DNA of 64,000 nt, taken from the NCBI GenBank assembly GCA_964247055.1, contig OZ176050.1, positions 10,292,001 through 10,356,000 of the forward strand. The letters run 5' to 3'. Shown one piece after another: positions 14,403-38,062 of the stretch. Each line of letters opens with the position of its first letter. Position 1 is the stretch's first letter. Made by a program: the position numbers and the translations under genes. Below the pieces are notes generated by a model that did no database searches, was not told the origin of the DNA, and saw only the letters and a program-made list of their open reading frames with translations. This DNA is from Paragordius varius (lineage: Eukaryota; Nematomorpha).

Positions 14403-14867
14403 CAAATTTTTTAACAAACAAAATATTTTAAGTGAATATATATATATATATATATATATATACTGTGAATTTAACCAATATTCAAATCGACGTGTTATTT
14501 TTTTGTTTTATATCCGTTTCAATGTTATTCTTCACTTTTTAATTTTTTTTATTTTATATTTTAGAGATAAATTTAATCCAATATTATAATACTTACTAAA
14601 TTACTATCAACGCATCGTTACATCATCAATCTGAATAATATAAGTGAAAACATTTCAATATTAATCTTTACATAAATTAATAATTTTAATAGTATTTTTG
14701 ATTATTTCGAATCACGCAATCAGATATATGCATTGTATGTGGTAAAAAGTAATTTTTTCCATTTCTCCACAAAGTCTTTCAAAAAAACCAATTTACACAT
14801 ATTTTATTATTCCTTTAACACCGCGGGACAATCCATAAATTTTATTTGGAAAAATTGAATTGGAAAA
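12354..14867. other. Gene-free AT-rich spacer upstream of ZCCHC24
   Basis: No exon, element or RNA gene recognised. It holds a run of 12 C at 12781-12792 and TA dinucleotide runs at about 13960-14000 and 14352-14461. The promoter of the ZCCHC24-like gene should lie in the last part but shows no motif I can name. Confidence 0.5.
14352..14461. repeat. Interrupted (TA)n microsatellite
   Basis: Two TA runs (about 14352-14398 and 14438-14461) separated by a short unique segment. Confidence 0.9.
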
Positions 14868-18052
<3,185 letters not shown>

Positions 18053-18471
18053 ATGTGTATATAAAATACATTGTGTTTGCATTTCCAATAAATTTTGTTA
18101 TATAATACTCTAATCTAATGGATTAATTAAATATTTGTTGTTTCATTTAAGCCGCATTTTTGACCACCAGCTAGCTAGTTTACATTCATCAATTTTTCGG
18201 ACAAAAAAAAGTCATTTTTATCGCATTTTATATGTCGACTTAAATAGTTAGTCAACGATTTAGGCCTAAGCTATCGTAAAAAGTTTAATAAAAATATCTC
18301 AATTTTTATTGAAAATGACTATGTAATTAATGAATTCCAAATACATAATAGCGAGATGCAAAAGCTAAAAAAGTAAATTTGATTGGCAAAACTGATTGTT
18401 CTTTTAGAAAAACATTTTAAATAAATACCCTATACTATGAAGGTGTATATTAAATGACAATATTGTTTAGG

Positions 18472-18724
18472 CCAGTAGTTTCCCAAAGAGGGCCGCGAAA
18501 AATTAGGAGAATTCAAATAAAAATAAAAGTTGATAATCGAAAGATTTCAGGTGCGATATCAAGATTTGTCACCGATAGCGAAAGATATTTTATAAATGCA
18601 GAATAAAGATCTCATTGATTGGCATACTTATAATTATGATATATTTTCTACTTTTATCTCCTATTTTTGAAATTTTATTTTCAATTTGGTAAAGCGTGAA
18701 CAAAAAAAGGTTGGGAACCACTAG
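18472..18724. mobile_element. hAT-like MITE
   Basis: Left end CCAGTAGTTTCCCAAAG and right end GGTTGGGAACCACTAG are imperfect inverted repeats of the kind found on non-autonomous hAT elements (CAGTGGTTCCCAA-type tips, with GGGCCGCG just inside). About 250 bp, non-coding. The flanks GTTTAGGC and GTTCAAGG may be a decayed 8-bp target duplication. Confidence 0.6.
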
Positions 18725-20130
18725 TTCAAGGTTTTATCATAATGGAATATATTTATTGTTTTATTTGTCATTAATATTGTTTCGAACATCACTAAACGCG
18801 ATTGATTAATATTTTTGTTAAAATAATTTGAATCATGGTATCAAAGATCTGATGGACCATGAATGAGTATTAATACGCTGTATGACCAGTTATTTTTAAA
18901 CCACTGAAAACCTTGCCCTACAATGTTTATTGTTCTAGTCTATGTAATTATATTAATATATTTAAATTGATATGATCCAAATGCTCTAGGATCCTTGATA
19001 ACAAAAGTTCTCAAGATCCTTCAATAGTTAAAGCCATTTGTTTTTTTAAAAGGCAATCACTTTTTGTTCTTTTTAATTTATTCGCTAAAATCTAATATAA
19101 GAAAACTTCTTATGATCCCATACAATTAATAACCTATTTGATTAGATTCTGACAGCAAATTTTGAGGAATTGTAGAATAACATGTGCTTCGTTTGGTTAT
19201 GAAAAATATCTTAATTTTGGTTGGAATTTTCAAAATGTTTTAAGTTATAGTTTTTTATAATAATTGTTATTTATATTTTAGCCAAAATAATTTTTAGTTT
19301 AGACTAAAATTCTAGAATGCATTCCTCAAATAAAAATTAAAAAATCATCAAGTGTTTATTAACATATCAATGACTTATTCATATATTTGAAAGTTTTGTG
19401 AATTTTGCAAAAATCAAAACTTCGGTGGCAAAAAGTTTCAGGACTGTTATAATTTGTCTTTCAATAAAATCTCGCCCAAATTTGAACAGCTATAAAATAG
19501 TATTAAATTCAGGTAGTCCTCTTAGGTCTCTATTTTAAGCATCTATACTCAACTTCAAATGTTCCGAAATCTTTTTTACATTGTTCTTTTAGAGATTCTT
19601 ATCTTACCCTTCAAAATCAATCCTTTTATCGTCTAACATTGTCATCTTATCGCATGTTCACCACAAATTCTCATATTGATTTTAAATTTAACCTTCCTCC
19701 CAAATCAAATGTTTAACTTAAGTTAATCTCTGATGCTTTGGAATTCGTGTTTCGGATTTTTTGGTACCTAAGAATATGATTTTATAGCAAATCATATGTC
19801 TGAAATGAGTTTTTTTCTTTATAATTATTACATCTTTAAATTATAAATGTGTTATGCATAAGCATATTTAAATGTTTTTTTACTAGTTTAAATTTCATAA
19901 AAATTACAGTTTTATTATATTGTGTAAATATTTTAAAAATGGATACTACTTATGTTTGAACATTTCGAGTTGCAACCGCGTTCGAACACTTGGCATAAAG
20001 GGTCGTAGAATGGATAATTTTATAATATAAATAGGTCTTTGCATAATCACTCTGTAGTATACTACAAAAACAGGTTTTTATGTAATAATGCTATATAATG
20101 GGGTGGACTTTTGACATAATTGCCCATAAA
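18725..20130. other. Intergenic spacer, nothing recognised
   Basis: AT-rich sequence with no exon, inverted repeat or element end that I could identify. Confidence 0.5.
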
Positions 20131-20139
20131 CAAGGATAG

Positions 20140-21256
20140 TAAACAGATCAGATGAATATCGTGGCATCGCTTATACAAGGTTCTCGCCAACATAGCAGCA
20201 TCTTTTTTTAGATTGGATGAGGGCCTCTACTATGATGTGGTTTTAGGAAGAATGAGGGCATTACTGAACTTTTACCGCGTTAACAATTATTATTGAGATA
20301 GCTTATTACATTTCTACAAATCAATTTCATTCCAAATTTGAACGTTTAATATAATGATAGAGGAAAATTAGTGTCGGCGATAGAATCCCCAAGACCTTAG
20401 TAAGGATGAAAATTTCCTGATGTTATATCGAAAGCAAATTGCAGAGTACCGTTAGTAGGTAGGTAGGGATTATAGGTCGAGTTCCACCTATTGGAAATTA
20501 AAATGACTAGTTCCATCCACTTATCTCTTTCCCATCGTATTTCCTTTAAATCACTTATATATCTACCAGATTTCTTTTTCCGGTATCCAGCCATCTTAAC
20601 ATCAGTCTTCCATTTTCCCTTCAATCCCAAAAAATCAATTCCTTCTCAAGAGATGTACTTCCTAAGATGTGCCCAATGTACGAGAACTTTCTTATTATTA
20701 TAGCTCCCATTAAGTTACTCTCAATATTGAATTTTTCTCGTTGTTTTATTCTTAGCCCTGGGAATATTATATTTAACATTCTCGTACAACACCATATTTC
20801 GAATGCTGCATTTCTTTTTCATTAATCAGTTTAAATGTCCAAATTACCACAGCATAATTTGCGAACGAAAAAAACCATGCATATTACCACTTTAGTTTTC
20901 ATAGAGATATCTTTACTTTTCCATAATTTAGTCAACTTGTTTGCAGTTAAGCAACCAAATCCATTAATCACACCCGTGAAAAGCAATGTTCTCTAAATCC
21001 GAAATTACTCAAAGCAAACAACGTTGTTATCTTACATAAGATGATGGATGAAAATTCACAGGCCGTTGATATATGCATATTTACAGATTCACGAGCAGAT
21101 ATAGTAGGAATACTGCAACAGCTATCAAAACATCTTGGTCATCATGGGCTGAAGATTAAAAAAACAAAGCTCATGATGGTTGGTGATGAATGCCCTAGTC
21201 TAACTATAACAAGGCAATGTGATATAATCGGTCAGCAGCGTCTCATACCGTGTTGA
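20140..21256 (+). pseudogene. LINE reverse-transcriptase remnant (plus strand, interrupted)
   Basis: Two reverse-transcriptase pieces read on the plus strand. Near 20180-20260 the frame gives LYKVLANIAASFFRLDEGL, like the conserved YKVLA..I segment of non-LTR reverse transcriptases. At 21041-21256 it gives DICIFTDSRADIVGILQQLS then HHGLKIKKTKLMMVGDE, like the region around and after the catalytic FADD box, with the DD itself degraded to TD. The middle is occupied by a minus-strand LINE piece (20397-21000). Many stops and frameshifts; long dead. Clade not assigned. Confidence 0.55.
20397..21000 (-). pseudogene. LINE C-terminal remnant (minus strand)
   Basis: Read on the minus strand this gives KLTKLWKSKDISMKTKVVIC, then AAFEIWCCTRMLNIIFPGLR, IGHILGST, KGKWKTDVKMAGYRKKKSGR and WERDKWMELV. 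The order (KxWK..IS..TK, AFExWCxRRML, GHIL, then a basic segment and DRxxW) is that of the region after the reverse-transcriptase domain in non-LTR elements. Several frame breaks. It lies between two plus-strand pieces, either an insertion of a second LINE or an inversion of the kind known from target-primed reverse transcription. Confidence 0.65.
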
Positions 21257-22022
21257 AGTCGCCTATAATTTTCACTAATCCGTAGGAAAATAAACTAGAA
21301 GTTTATAGTTTTTTATAAAGTTGACCTAGCTTTATTTAAATGGCGTTGCACTAAGAACAAAGGTCAGAATTAAAAATGTTATAAGGTTGCGGTTATTATC
21401 TATGGTGTCCACACCTTTGAGGGGCCTCAATATCTAACTCATTGATTGTGACATAAGAGGAGTTTGATTGAAAGACAAAAAACATTCTGAAAATCGTAGT
21501 ACAGTATGTTCCATACGCGCATAAATCAAAAAGAGGTTTAGAGTATCCATTCGAAAATAAGTGAAAAGAAACGAGGGAAGAAACAGAATTCAGAAAGAGG
21601 CGCCCCATATTCTCCAAACAGTGAGCGACAGGATATTATTTTAAACACGTTAAGACTGTCTGGCAGGGTTTAACATTAAATTTTATACCGAACTGTAGAT
21701 TAGTTCCTAAAATTTTTTAATAAATTTACTATATGTAATTGGTATATTTTTAATGTTCTTACACGCTTGTTATGCCGCCTTCCATTTGTTATAGATTGCG
21801 AGGGACGCTATGTGCGGGCACCTGCGATGGTAATTGGCTGGACCCCTCACTTGATAATATGCAGTGCTTTTGTTTTTTATAATTGATATTAGTTTAATAT
21901 TTGATAGTATCACGGATAAATTTTAGCTAGATGTATATATCTGAAAATATTAAATTTACAAATATTTTGTTAACATCAGATGCCAATGAGGTTATGCTAA
22001 ATTTGCATCACTCTACCACGCA
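21257..22022. other. Spacer upstream of PCYT2
   Basis: No exon recognised. A short stretch with higher GC lies at about 21780-21850 and stands out from the AT-rich surroundings, but it matches nothing I know. The PCYT2 promoter and 5' untranslated region should be here. Confidence 0.45.
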
Positions 22023-29759
<7,737 letters not shown>

Positions 29760-30404
29760 AACTACACAATTTATTCACATCGATTTGTAGTTTGTTTTTT
29801 CTTTAACTCATTCCACCAATGTATAAATGTTAGACAATTTTTATCAATCAAACCAAATTTTGTATATTTTGTGATGCAATATATATTAGACGGGGATAAA
29901 ACCCTAACAATTATTATGCTTACTATTTTTATCAATTTTATTAGCTAATGTATTTATATCTAAAAATACTATTTTGCACATATATTTTTTGATGCACAAA
30001 GTATAATGTTTTATATGCCAATGTATGCACAAATTGTATAATTTAAATAAATTAACATTACCTATTATATTTTGAATACCGTATGCTAAATTCAGATTTT
30101 GAGTGGATGGATGTTGCATAAACATTGATTCCACTTTGGAATTATATTTATATTTACCCCTTTTATCTTTTTATGTCAAAAAAGATATATAAATTTGTAT
30201 GCACATAGGTAAAGTTGAATATCGATATTTTTTCCATGAAAACAGATTTAATACGTTTAACTTTTGGTGATTAGTCTGATCTAATAAATGGAAAAAATAT
30301 CCTTATAGGTATAAAATGTTATTTTTACTTTCATGTAACCATATTCAAAAACAATGTAATTAGCATGTGTGCCGTTATATTTGGTAAAAGCAAAAGGCTT
30401 ACAC
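29760..30404. other. Spacer after PCYT2
   Basis: Presumed PCYT2 3' untranslated region and spacer. Nothing recognised. Confidence 0.45.
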
Positions 30405-30678
30405 CAGCGATGTCCAACACAAATGGCTTCGTTGGCCGTATTTTTAACTCAAAAAATCTGTCTGGCCGCATTCAAAATAAATATGGACATTCATAAATAT
30501 TTTATCAGAATTAAACATAAGGCTTAAAATGCATACATAATACGACGATTTTTTCTAGTTCGTTGCTAACATTTATAAAATTCATTTGAGAAAAATCAAT
30601 TTAATGAGACTTTTTGATCAACTTCTTGCAAATTGTGAAATCCCAAAATTTTCGAGCCGCATCTTGGACACCCCCGCT
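30405..30678. mobile_element. hAT-like MITE
   Basis: Left end CAGCGATGTCCAACAC and right end CATCTTGGACACCCCCGCT are imperfect inverted repeats with GGCCGC-type sequence inside, the same family as 3371-3668 and 50634-50924. About 270 bp, non-coding. No clear target duplication. Confidence 0.6.
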
Positions 30679-32088
30679 TTAAATCAAATATTTTACTGAT
30701 ATATAAACACTGGGCATAATATCGGGCTATAAAAAATTTGATAATATACATAATCTGATAGATAAATGTATGATTGTCCTGGTAGTTTTGGTTTAGGGCT
30801 TATAAGGATATGTAAAAAGGTTGTTACCATTTTTGTGCTAACCGCTCCATTTTAAAATATGGCAGAATTTGCCAGATTTGGATAAATAAAATTTTTTAGT
30901 GAAAGATAAATGTTTCAATGCAAAAAATATCATCAGTGTATATCAATTAAAAACAATTCAAAATGAAACCAAAATCTATAAATTTTATTTTTAGATGTGG
31001 GCCTAGTACCAAATTTTTGGACCACTGGCATGTTTGCTTAAATTAAACGCAAAATGCCGATAAAATATATATATAATATTATATCAAGTTTCCCCATAAA
31101 CTATACTTTTAGACGAAAGTCTGAGGTAAGAAAAGTTAAGCATTTCCCAATTAGAAAAGGTATTTTTATAATAACCTAAGGCATTAGTACTCAAAAATTT
31201 TTTTGGCCATACCGATAAATTTTCATAGTTGTTTTACGCGTTTGCGGTTATTTATACTCCAAATAAGTTAATAAACAATTTAGTAAATAATTCAGTGCTA
31301 TAAAAAAGCACTTTAGGATCCACATGCGGTCTATTGATCCCCAAAGTATTTTAATACCGTTTCCATCATGCCCTAAAAATACCATAAAATTTGTTTCACC
31401 ATTTACAAAAAAATATTTTAAGCATAATATACAACTTTTCGGGAAAAACATTTTTTGATGTCAAAATTTAGCATATATTTAAATTTTATCGCGCAATATA
31501 ATCATTTTTGTGTTATTTTAAGCCTGCCCAAGAAAAACCAAAAAATTGAAACTTTCGTAACCCATAAAAATATTTTTTATTTTTTTTATAAAGCGCTTTT
31601 TATAATTTATTGATAATAATGTAAAGCATTTATTTCACCAAAATTTATTCAGAAAAATATGCGCCAATTTTGTCACTTTCTGATATGGAGCAGGTAGCAA
31701 AAATAATGATATTACATAATACCTGTGAGGCCAAAAAACCGATGAGAATTTCTACATTTATGTGCCAGTTTTTTGTGTGCACTGTGTACTCGGATTTTTA
31801 TAGAAAAAATTTTTTAATAAGCAGATTGATATTTTTAAAAACGGCCTTTATAACTATGCAATAATTTATATGTTTATTAATTTTTAAAGTCTAAATATTA
31901 TTTCCGTAATTTTATCTGTTAAGAGTTTTATTAAAAATAGCAATCATAAAAAATTACTTAAGATATATCTATCCAAAAAAATTTATTTTATACCTTGGAT
32001 AAGAACGGGTCGTAAATATGAAAATACAAATTAAATTTTCACACATGTCAATTGTTTATTGCATTCATATTGAAACGCCGCCATAGAA
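30679..32088. other. Spacer upstream of transformer-2
   Basis: AT-rich, no exon I can support. A short block at about 31660-31700 (GATATGGAGCAGGTAGC) resembles one at 35655-35700, so it is repetitive rather than the first exon of the downstream gene. Confidence 0.4.
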
Positions 32089-35000
32089 ATGCCCAAACAT
32101 GTATTTCTGTTTATTTAAATTTTAGCGTTCGCCATCAACAAACGGTTATAGAGGACGCGGTAAAAGATCCTATAGTCGAAGCTATTCTGGATCACGCTCT
32201 CCATCTGGCTCATATTCCCGTTCCCCTTCACGATCTCGCAGCCGTACCAGGTTCATAATCTTTATATAATTTTTAGAAGTCCGTATCGTAGAAGAAGATC
32301 TTACTCAAGATCCAGATCTCCCGTTTTATCACGAGGTGGTCGACGCTACCCGGTATTTTTTTATTTAATCTATTTTTATTACGGATATGAACTGGAACAA
32401 CGGTCAATTTTTAAATTATTATGTTTATCTTTTATTGTAAAATGCAATTACCATACAGTTAAATTTTTTTAGTTACTTTCATATAATATACCCTAAATTT
32501 TTTTTGATAGTTCTTGACTGTTATTTTGATTAAATATATCGATAAACCAAACTAAAAAGTTGACTTGCCGGATTTGAAACGGTTTGTCACTTTTTCAATT
32601 TTTATGTAGTTTTTTAAACGAAAATATATTTATAGGAATCAATAGCTCCATGCAAATGCTTAGGTGTGTTTGGCCTAAGCTTGTACACTCGTGAACGCGA
32701 TCTGCGTGACATATTTAGCGAGCTGGGTGTCGTTGAAGATGTTGTCATAGTTTATGATCATGCGGTAATTTTTGAACACTATTAAATTCGTTCTAAGATA
32801 TTCGTATTACCTTTTTTGGGATAAATTAAACATTTAAATTAATTTTTATATATTAATTTTTCAATATTATTAAAATAATAAAAAATTATGTTCTTATTAA
32901 CTAGAACAAATTGGAGAAGTAAATGATGAAGGAGGAGGGGTCATTATAAATATTGCCTATTTATCTTTATTATATACATATATAATTATATTTATATTAA
33001 AATAGTCAAGAAGATCTCGTGGTTTTGGATTTGTTTATTTTAAATCAGTCGAAGATGCAGCTCACGTAAGTTAAAATTTTTGTTGCAAACATTTTTAACA
33101 TTTTTTTAGTTTTTTAACCCGTATTTTGAAATCAAATATACAATTCCATTATGCCAATAATTTTTGGTATTACAATTTTTAAGCTGATTCATAATGTTAT
33201 TTAATTTATTTTTTTTTATTTTCATTTTCTTGTTTTCAGACACCCTTATTAAGTTAGTTTATTAAACTTAAAGCATTTTTAGAGAATTTAACAATAATAT
33301 TATTTCAACAGTTGGGCATATAGTAAAACTTGCTTTTAGAGAAATTGCATTCACACTAGAGAATTCTATACTTTAACATCATTTTCTTTTACTTTTAATT
33401 TGTTACTACCTTTTATTACCTTTACTTTAAGATTTTTAAAAGTTTTTTATATAACCTGTTTACGTTTTCAACAGGCCAAAGAAAAAGCACAAGGAATGGA
33501 AATTGATGGGAGACGAATTCGAGTAGATTTTTCTGTAACACAACGTGCACATACCCCAACACCAGGCATTTATATGGGGAAACCGAGGTACATACAAATT
33601 TTAATTACACGAAATAGGGTTGGATTTTTGACTAATTTTAAACATAACTACTAATTTTGTAGATAAAATATTAATCTTTTACGGGTATTACTCGATGAAT
33701 ACCGCAAAATAATACAGGGAAGGGTTTAACTAATATAAATAAATATTATGTAACAGAAAATTAATTAAACTCAAACAGGCTAATGTAAAATATATATCAA
33801 AATAACTGTTAACCAAAATTATCGTTATATCATAACAATCTTATAAAGTTATAAACATTATTTGGTTACTACCAGATAGAAGAATTTTAAAAAACGGAAC
33901 TTTAAAGTTTAAATTGCGTGTTTCGTGGAGACTTGCAAATTGGTCACACAATTATTTTTTATTTGAGCTGTAATCATAAAGGTTATCTGAAAGAATATAT
34001 CAAAAATATGGTTTCCCTTATTATAGGTCGCTTTTATCCATTAACTTTTAGATTACAATGAAAATAAAGCAAAATTTATAAAATACAATCAAAAGAATTC
34101 AAAAGATTTATAGTTTTTTTGTTATTTTAATTTTCATATAATGCAATGTTTTAGTGGCTCTGAATATGGGCGAAGAAGGACTCCATCTCCATTTTACAAG
34201 GGCGGTGGCAGGCGTGGCGGAGGATATAGCCGAAGTCGATCTCGCTCTTATTCACCCCCTCCAAGTATTTATTACTGTTTAGTTTTGCTCAATAAGATTA
34301 TTCTGTAAAAAATATATCAAAATTTTTTAAATAATGGTTTCTAAGCAAAGTTTTTTAAGTTAGAGTTAATGATGGGCTTTTTATATAAAGTTGAGAATCA
34401 TACACCATATAATTGATATAAATTCAAAGCAAAAGCAAGCCTCTGTTAAATAAAATATTTGGGTATATAATATGTGGGGAGCGCTTAAATTTTTTAAAAA
34501 CGAAAAATGTATTAGTTTTGATTATATATATATTTATTTATTTGAGATTTTGTAAGACATGTTTACAATATCCTAGAAGATATGGCTATATCAAATATAT
34601 AAACGGATCACTAAACTTTTATAATAAAATTCTTCCAAATTAAGCGAATATATCGATGCTAAATTTTATTTAAAATGCAGAAAAATTATTAATATAATAT
34701 TATAATTTACAATACTTAGTTAATTTATAAAAATAATTTGTTACTTTTAATATACAAAATTTTATTTTAAATTTTTAGGCCTGCATGCACGACAATAAGA
34801 AAAATTTCAGGAACATTTTTATCTCCTTATAAAAATATGTCTTATTGATAATTATAAAGGTTTAAGGCGTGTTAAAAAATTAATTTTAAAAAGTTATCCG
34901 AATACTGATATTTTGCTTTTTGGTGGATTTTGGCTTTGGTCATTTTTTCATATATGGCCTCAATTTTTAGATTGAAAGCCCATCATTGATTCTACTAAAT

Positions 35001-35482
35001 GATCTTTTAATACGTAGAAAATAATTTTGATGCGTGCTTTTTTATCACAATTAGGGTAGTTTTTATCTTTTTATACCTTTCATTTGAAATATTTTTTGTT
35101 AAATAATTTTTTAATCTATTATTTTATTTGTAATTTTTTTTATTAAAAAACATATAAAAGAAAATTGAAAACTTTTTCGGTTGTGAAGAAAGAAAAGAAA
35201 ATCATGCATTTCTGTTCTGTTTTCGATAACCGAAGACATTAGAATATGAAAAGTGAAAACGGTTTATATGAGAGAAATATCATTACTTTGAATATGAAAA
35301 CAGACTGAAAAATGAAAATCAATATGAAAATTTTGCACTGATCTGAAGTTTATGTGTGTACATAATATGAATTTTACATATTAAATTAGTTTTACCTTAT
35401 TCCATAGTATTTTTTAGTTTTGCTTATAATTCAAGCTTTCATTTACTATTTGTTATATTTTTTAGGAGGTGGCCGATATTAA
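32089..35482 (+). CDS. TRA2: Transformer-2 homologue (SR-type splicing factor), 8 exons
   Basis: Serine/arginine-rich splicing activator of the Tra2 family, acting in the nucleus on exonic enhancers. Exons 32089-32100, 32126-32250, 32277-32352, 32636-32764, 33006-33065, 33475-33587, 34155-34264 and 35466-35482 give about 213 residues (human TRA2B 288). Order: an N-terminal RS domain ([20 protein letters not shown]...); an RRM with [20 protein letters not shown] and the RNP1 box RGFGFVYF; the family's signature linker [12 protein letters not shown]; and a short C-terminal RS/Gly tail ending RGGRY. The linker separates Tra2 from other SR proteins. The first two introns are 25 and 26 nt. The start is inferred: ATG CCC AAA CAT is followed by a 25-nt GT-AG intron that enters exon 2 in phase 0. 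A different upstream first exon cannot be excluded; the rest of the model is firm. Confidence 0.92.
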
Positions 35483-36485
35483 GAATTCACAGACATGATC
35501 TACAAACATGCAAATTATTTTCTCCACTTTACATAACAATTGTAAATTTAACATTAGTTTTGTGATTTATCCTTGCATATAAATATTCCAAACATCAAAT
35601 AAATAGCTATTTCTTTTGATTATATTGCAATATCGCTTTAAAATTGACCGTTTTAAATTTGTCATTTTTTGATATAGAGCAGCTACCACAAAAGTGTAAA
35701 TAACTTTCTTATAATCGACTTGGTAAGCTCCAAAAGCACCATGAAAATCCTGACAATCAAACATTTTGACATTTAGTGCGAAATGAACCTTTGTGGCGTT
35801 TTGGCAGATATTTTTTAACTGGAATAAATATGATTTCACCCTTTTTTCTTCTTTTACTTATAATTATATATAAACATATGATCATCTAAAAAAAATATAA
35901 CATTGTTGGTTTAGGATAAAAATTGTTTTTATAAAATGTAAAGGTAAATTTTTATTTTTCGCAAAATTAGAAATTCGAATATTATCATAGATTATAATCT
36001 TTAAAAAAACACACTTACGTTGTTTCAAATAAAAAATCATTTTTTTATCTAAGACCTGAAAAAGTAAACATAATCCAAAGATATAAACCGTTACACAAAA
36101 AAGGTTTGACTGTATTCTATGCTCTAACCATTCTATAAATGAAGATTTCATCATGCGATATAAAATAAAAAATAATGTGAAACATTTGACATATGCATTT
36201 GATCAAACATCAACAAAATTAACAAGAAATTTATTAATGAATTTTCGTTAGAATAATCTAACTCAATGGTTAAAGGGGGACGCCCGCCAAGGGGGTCGTT
36301 AAAAATCTAGTGTGGGCAAAAATTTTGAAAATCCACCTTAAATTTATGTTAATAGACATAGTCTTTACTATCATTAGTTAATTGGTTTATTAATATGAAT
36401 TAATTTAAATTTTAGCATATAAAGTTTCAGTATTAACAATAATCATTGCATTGTTAGTAGCTAATTATTTTTTCTTTTAACTAAT
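35483..36485. other. Spacer after transformer-2
   Basis: No gene recognised. A GC-rich patch at about 36260-36300 is out of character with its surroundings but not identified. Confidence 0.45.
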
Positions 36486-38062
36486 TCATAATAAATATAA
36501 TAATATAAAAATGGAAAATGCTGGCTTTGATCTGTTTCCGGCAAAGATGTTTTTTACTTATTTTCGATTGCGCCGAAATCGGCTCGCTTTTTTAATATAG
36601 GCCCTATTTTTGCCCGCTCCCCCCGTAAAATGCCATTTTTTTCAAAAAATTAAGTCCAAAAAAATATTTTTTTTAATCAATTTTTCGCCCAAGGTATGAG
36701 CAGAAATTGTATAAGGATAACAGGTATTCACTGTTAAAAGGCAAAAACTTTAGTCGTGCGTTTCTTTTGTATTGGCTGCCGGGTAAGGAGCTGCCCGCTA
36801 AAAACTGATCCGTCATTCGAAATAGCGTGCCTTTGGGGCTAAATTTTAGAAAACCTATCAGGCCATATGAGTTCAAAAGCTGCTTTAAATATTACCCGTA
36901 AAAAGGCAAAATTTTAAGTCTAGCGGTTTTTTATGATTAGCTGTTAATTAGGTCCTTCACGCCCTGAAAAATGCGCCACCATAGAATGATATTTTAATTT
37001 TGAGGCAATTTTTCCAAAAACTAATGTGAGCATATGGAATCAATCAGGATTCCAGGTATCACCCTATAAAGGCAAAATTTTTTACGAACGTCTTTTTTAT
37101 ATTGGCCTCTGGGTAGGGGGTTACCCGCCAACAACTGCGCCACCATATCGATACAGCGTGACTGGGGGCATATTTTAGAAAACTTATCAGGCCATATAAG
37201 TTCAATAAGGGCTTGAAATATTATCCGTAAAAAGACAAAAATTTAAGTAGAGTTTATTAAATTGCCACTTAATTAGGCCCTTGCCCTGAAAAAAGCGTCA
37301 CCATAGAATTTTTGGTTTTGAGGCAATTTTTCTAATATCTCATGAGAGCATATCAAATCAATCATGATTCCAGGTATCTCCGTATTTAGGAAAAAAACTT
37401 AATCGAGCCCCTTTTTGTATCAGCTTCTGGGTAGGGAGCTACCCGCGTATAACTGCGTCATCATATCGATAAAGCATGCCTTTGGAGCCAAATTTCAGAA
37501 AACCTATGCGACTAATAAGCACATATGAATCCATAGTAATTCCAAATATCCCCATATAAAGGCAAAAATTTTGCCCAACGCTTTTTTATACCTGCCCCTG
37601 GGTAAGGAGCTACCCGCCAAAAACTGCGCCACTATATAGAAATTGCGTTGTTTTGGAGCTAATTTCCAAAGCCTAAGAAGCCATAAGAGTTGAGTTAAAC
37701 ACATTTCTGGGGAATTTGTATAATATCATTCTTTCCTTTAAAAGGAACCACAAATGATTCACTTTTTATATCCCTTGATCCCAGCTGTGTGAACACAATT
37801 TTAAATAAAACTTTTGACCATGATTTCGTAAAACGAAAATCTTAAAATAAATCCAATGATAGTTGAATAACTTTAATAAGGGACAGTTTAAATATGGTCA
37901 ATTTCGAGTAAATAATATTTGAGTCTCTGCAAAAACCTGTAAAAGAATAATTAAAGACATTCTTTTTATTAAATGTTTTTTATTATTTTTTTATCTCCAT
38001 TACCTCTATTCATTGCAAATTATTAATAATACGTCACAGCGAAGAGTGACAGGGCCAGCTAG
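36486..38062 (+). mobile_element. Non-autonomous Helitron (plus strand)
   Basis: The 3' end shows the hairpin GTCAC-AGCGAAGA-GTGAC (38033-38050), twelve bases, then CTAG followed by host T (38063), the classical Helitron end. The 5' region (ATAAAAATGGAAAATGCTGGC at about 36507) matches the 5' end of the elements at 40618-41196 and 54145-56146 and of the satellite. The exact 5' TC is uncertain (36486 is the best candidate, but the base before it is T, not A). Internally it is made largely of about 160-bp repeats. No helicase or Rep gene. Best relative in the window: the minus-strand copy at 54145-56146. Confidence 0.75.
36800..37690. repeat. Internal ~160-bp tandem repeats of the Helitron
   Basis: A recurring block with GGTAAGGAGCTACCCGCCAA followed by an ACTGCGCCACCATA-type motif appears at about 36810, 36971, 37137, 37297, 37455 and 37626. 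Two versions alternate, CCATAGAAT and CCATATCGAT, giving a dimeric period of about 320 bp. Short frames here are incidental. Confidence 0.7.

Noticed and set aside
31670-31700. ATGGAGCAG followed by GTAGCA as a possible first exon of transformer-2
   Set aside because: A similar block occurs at about 35655-35700, so it looks repetitive. The closer start at 32089 with a 25-nt intron fits the intron size class better.
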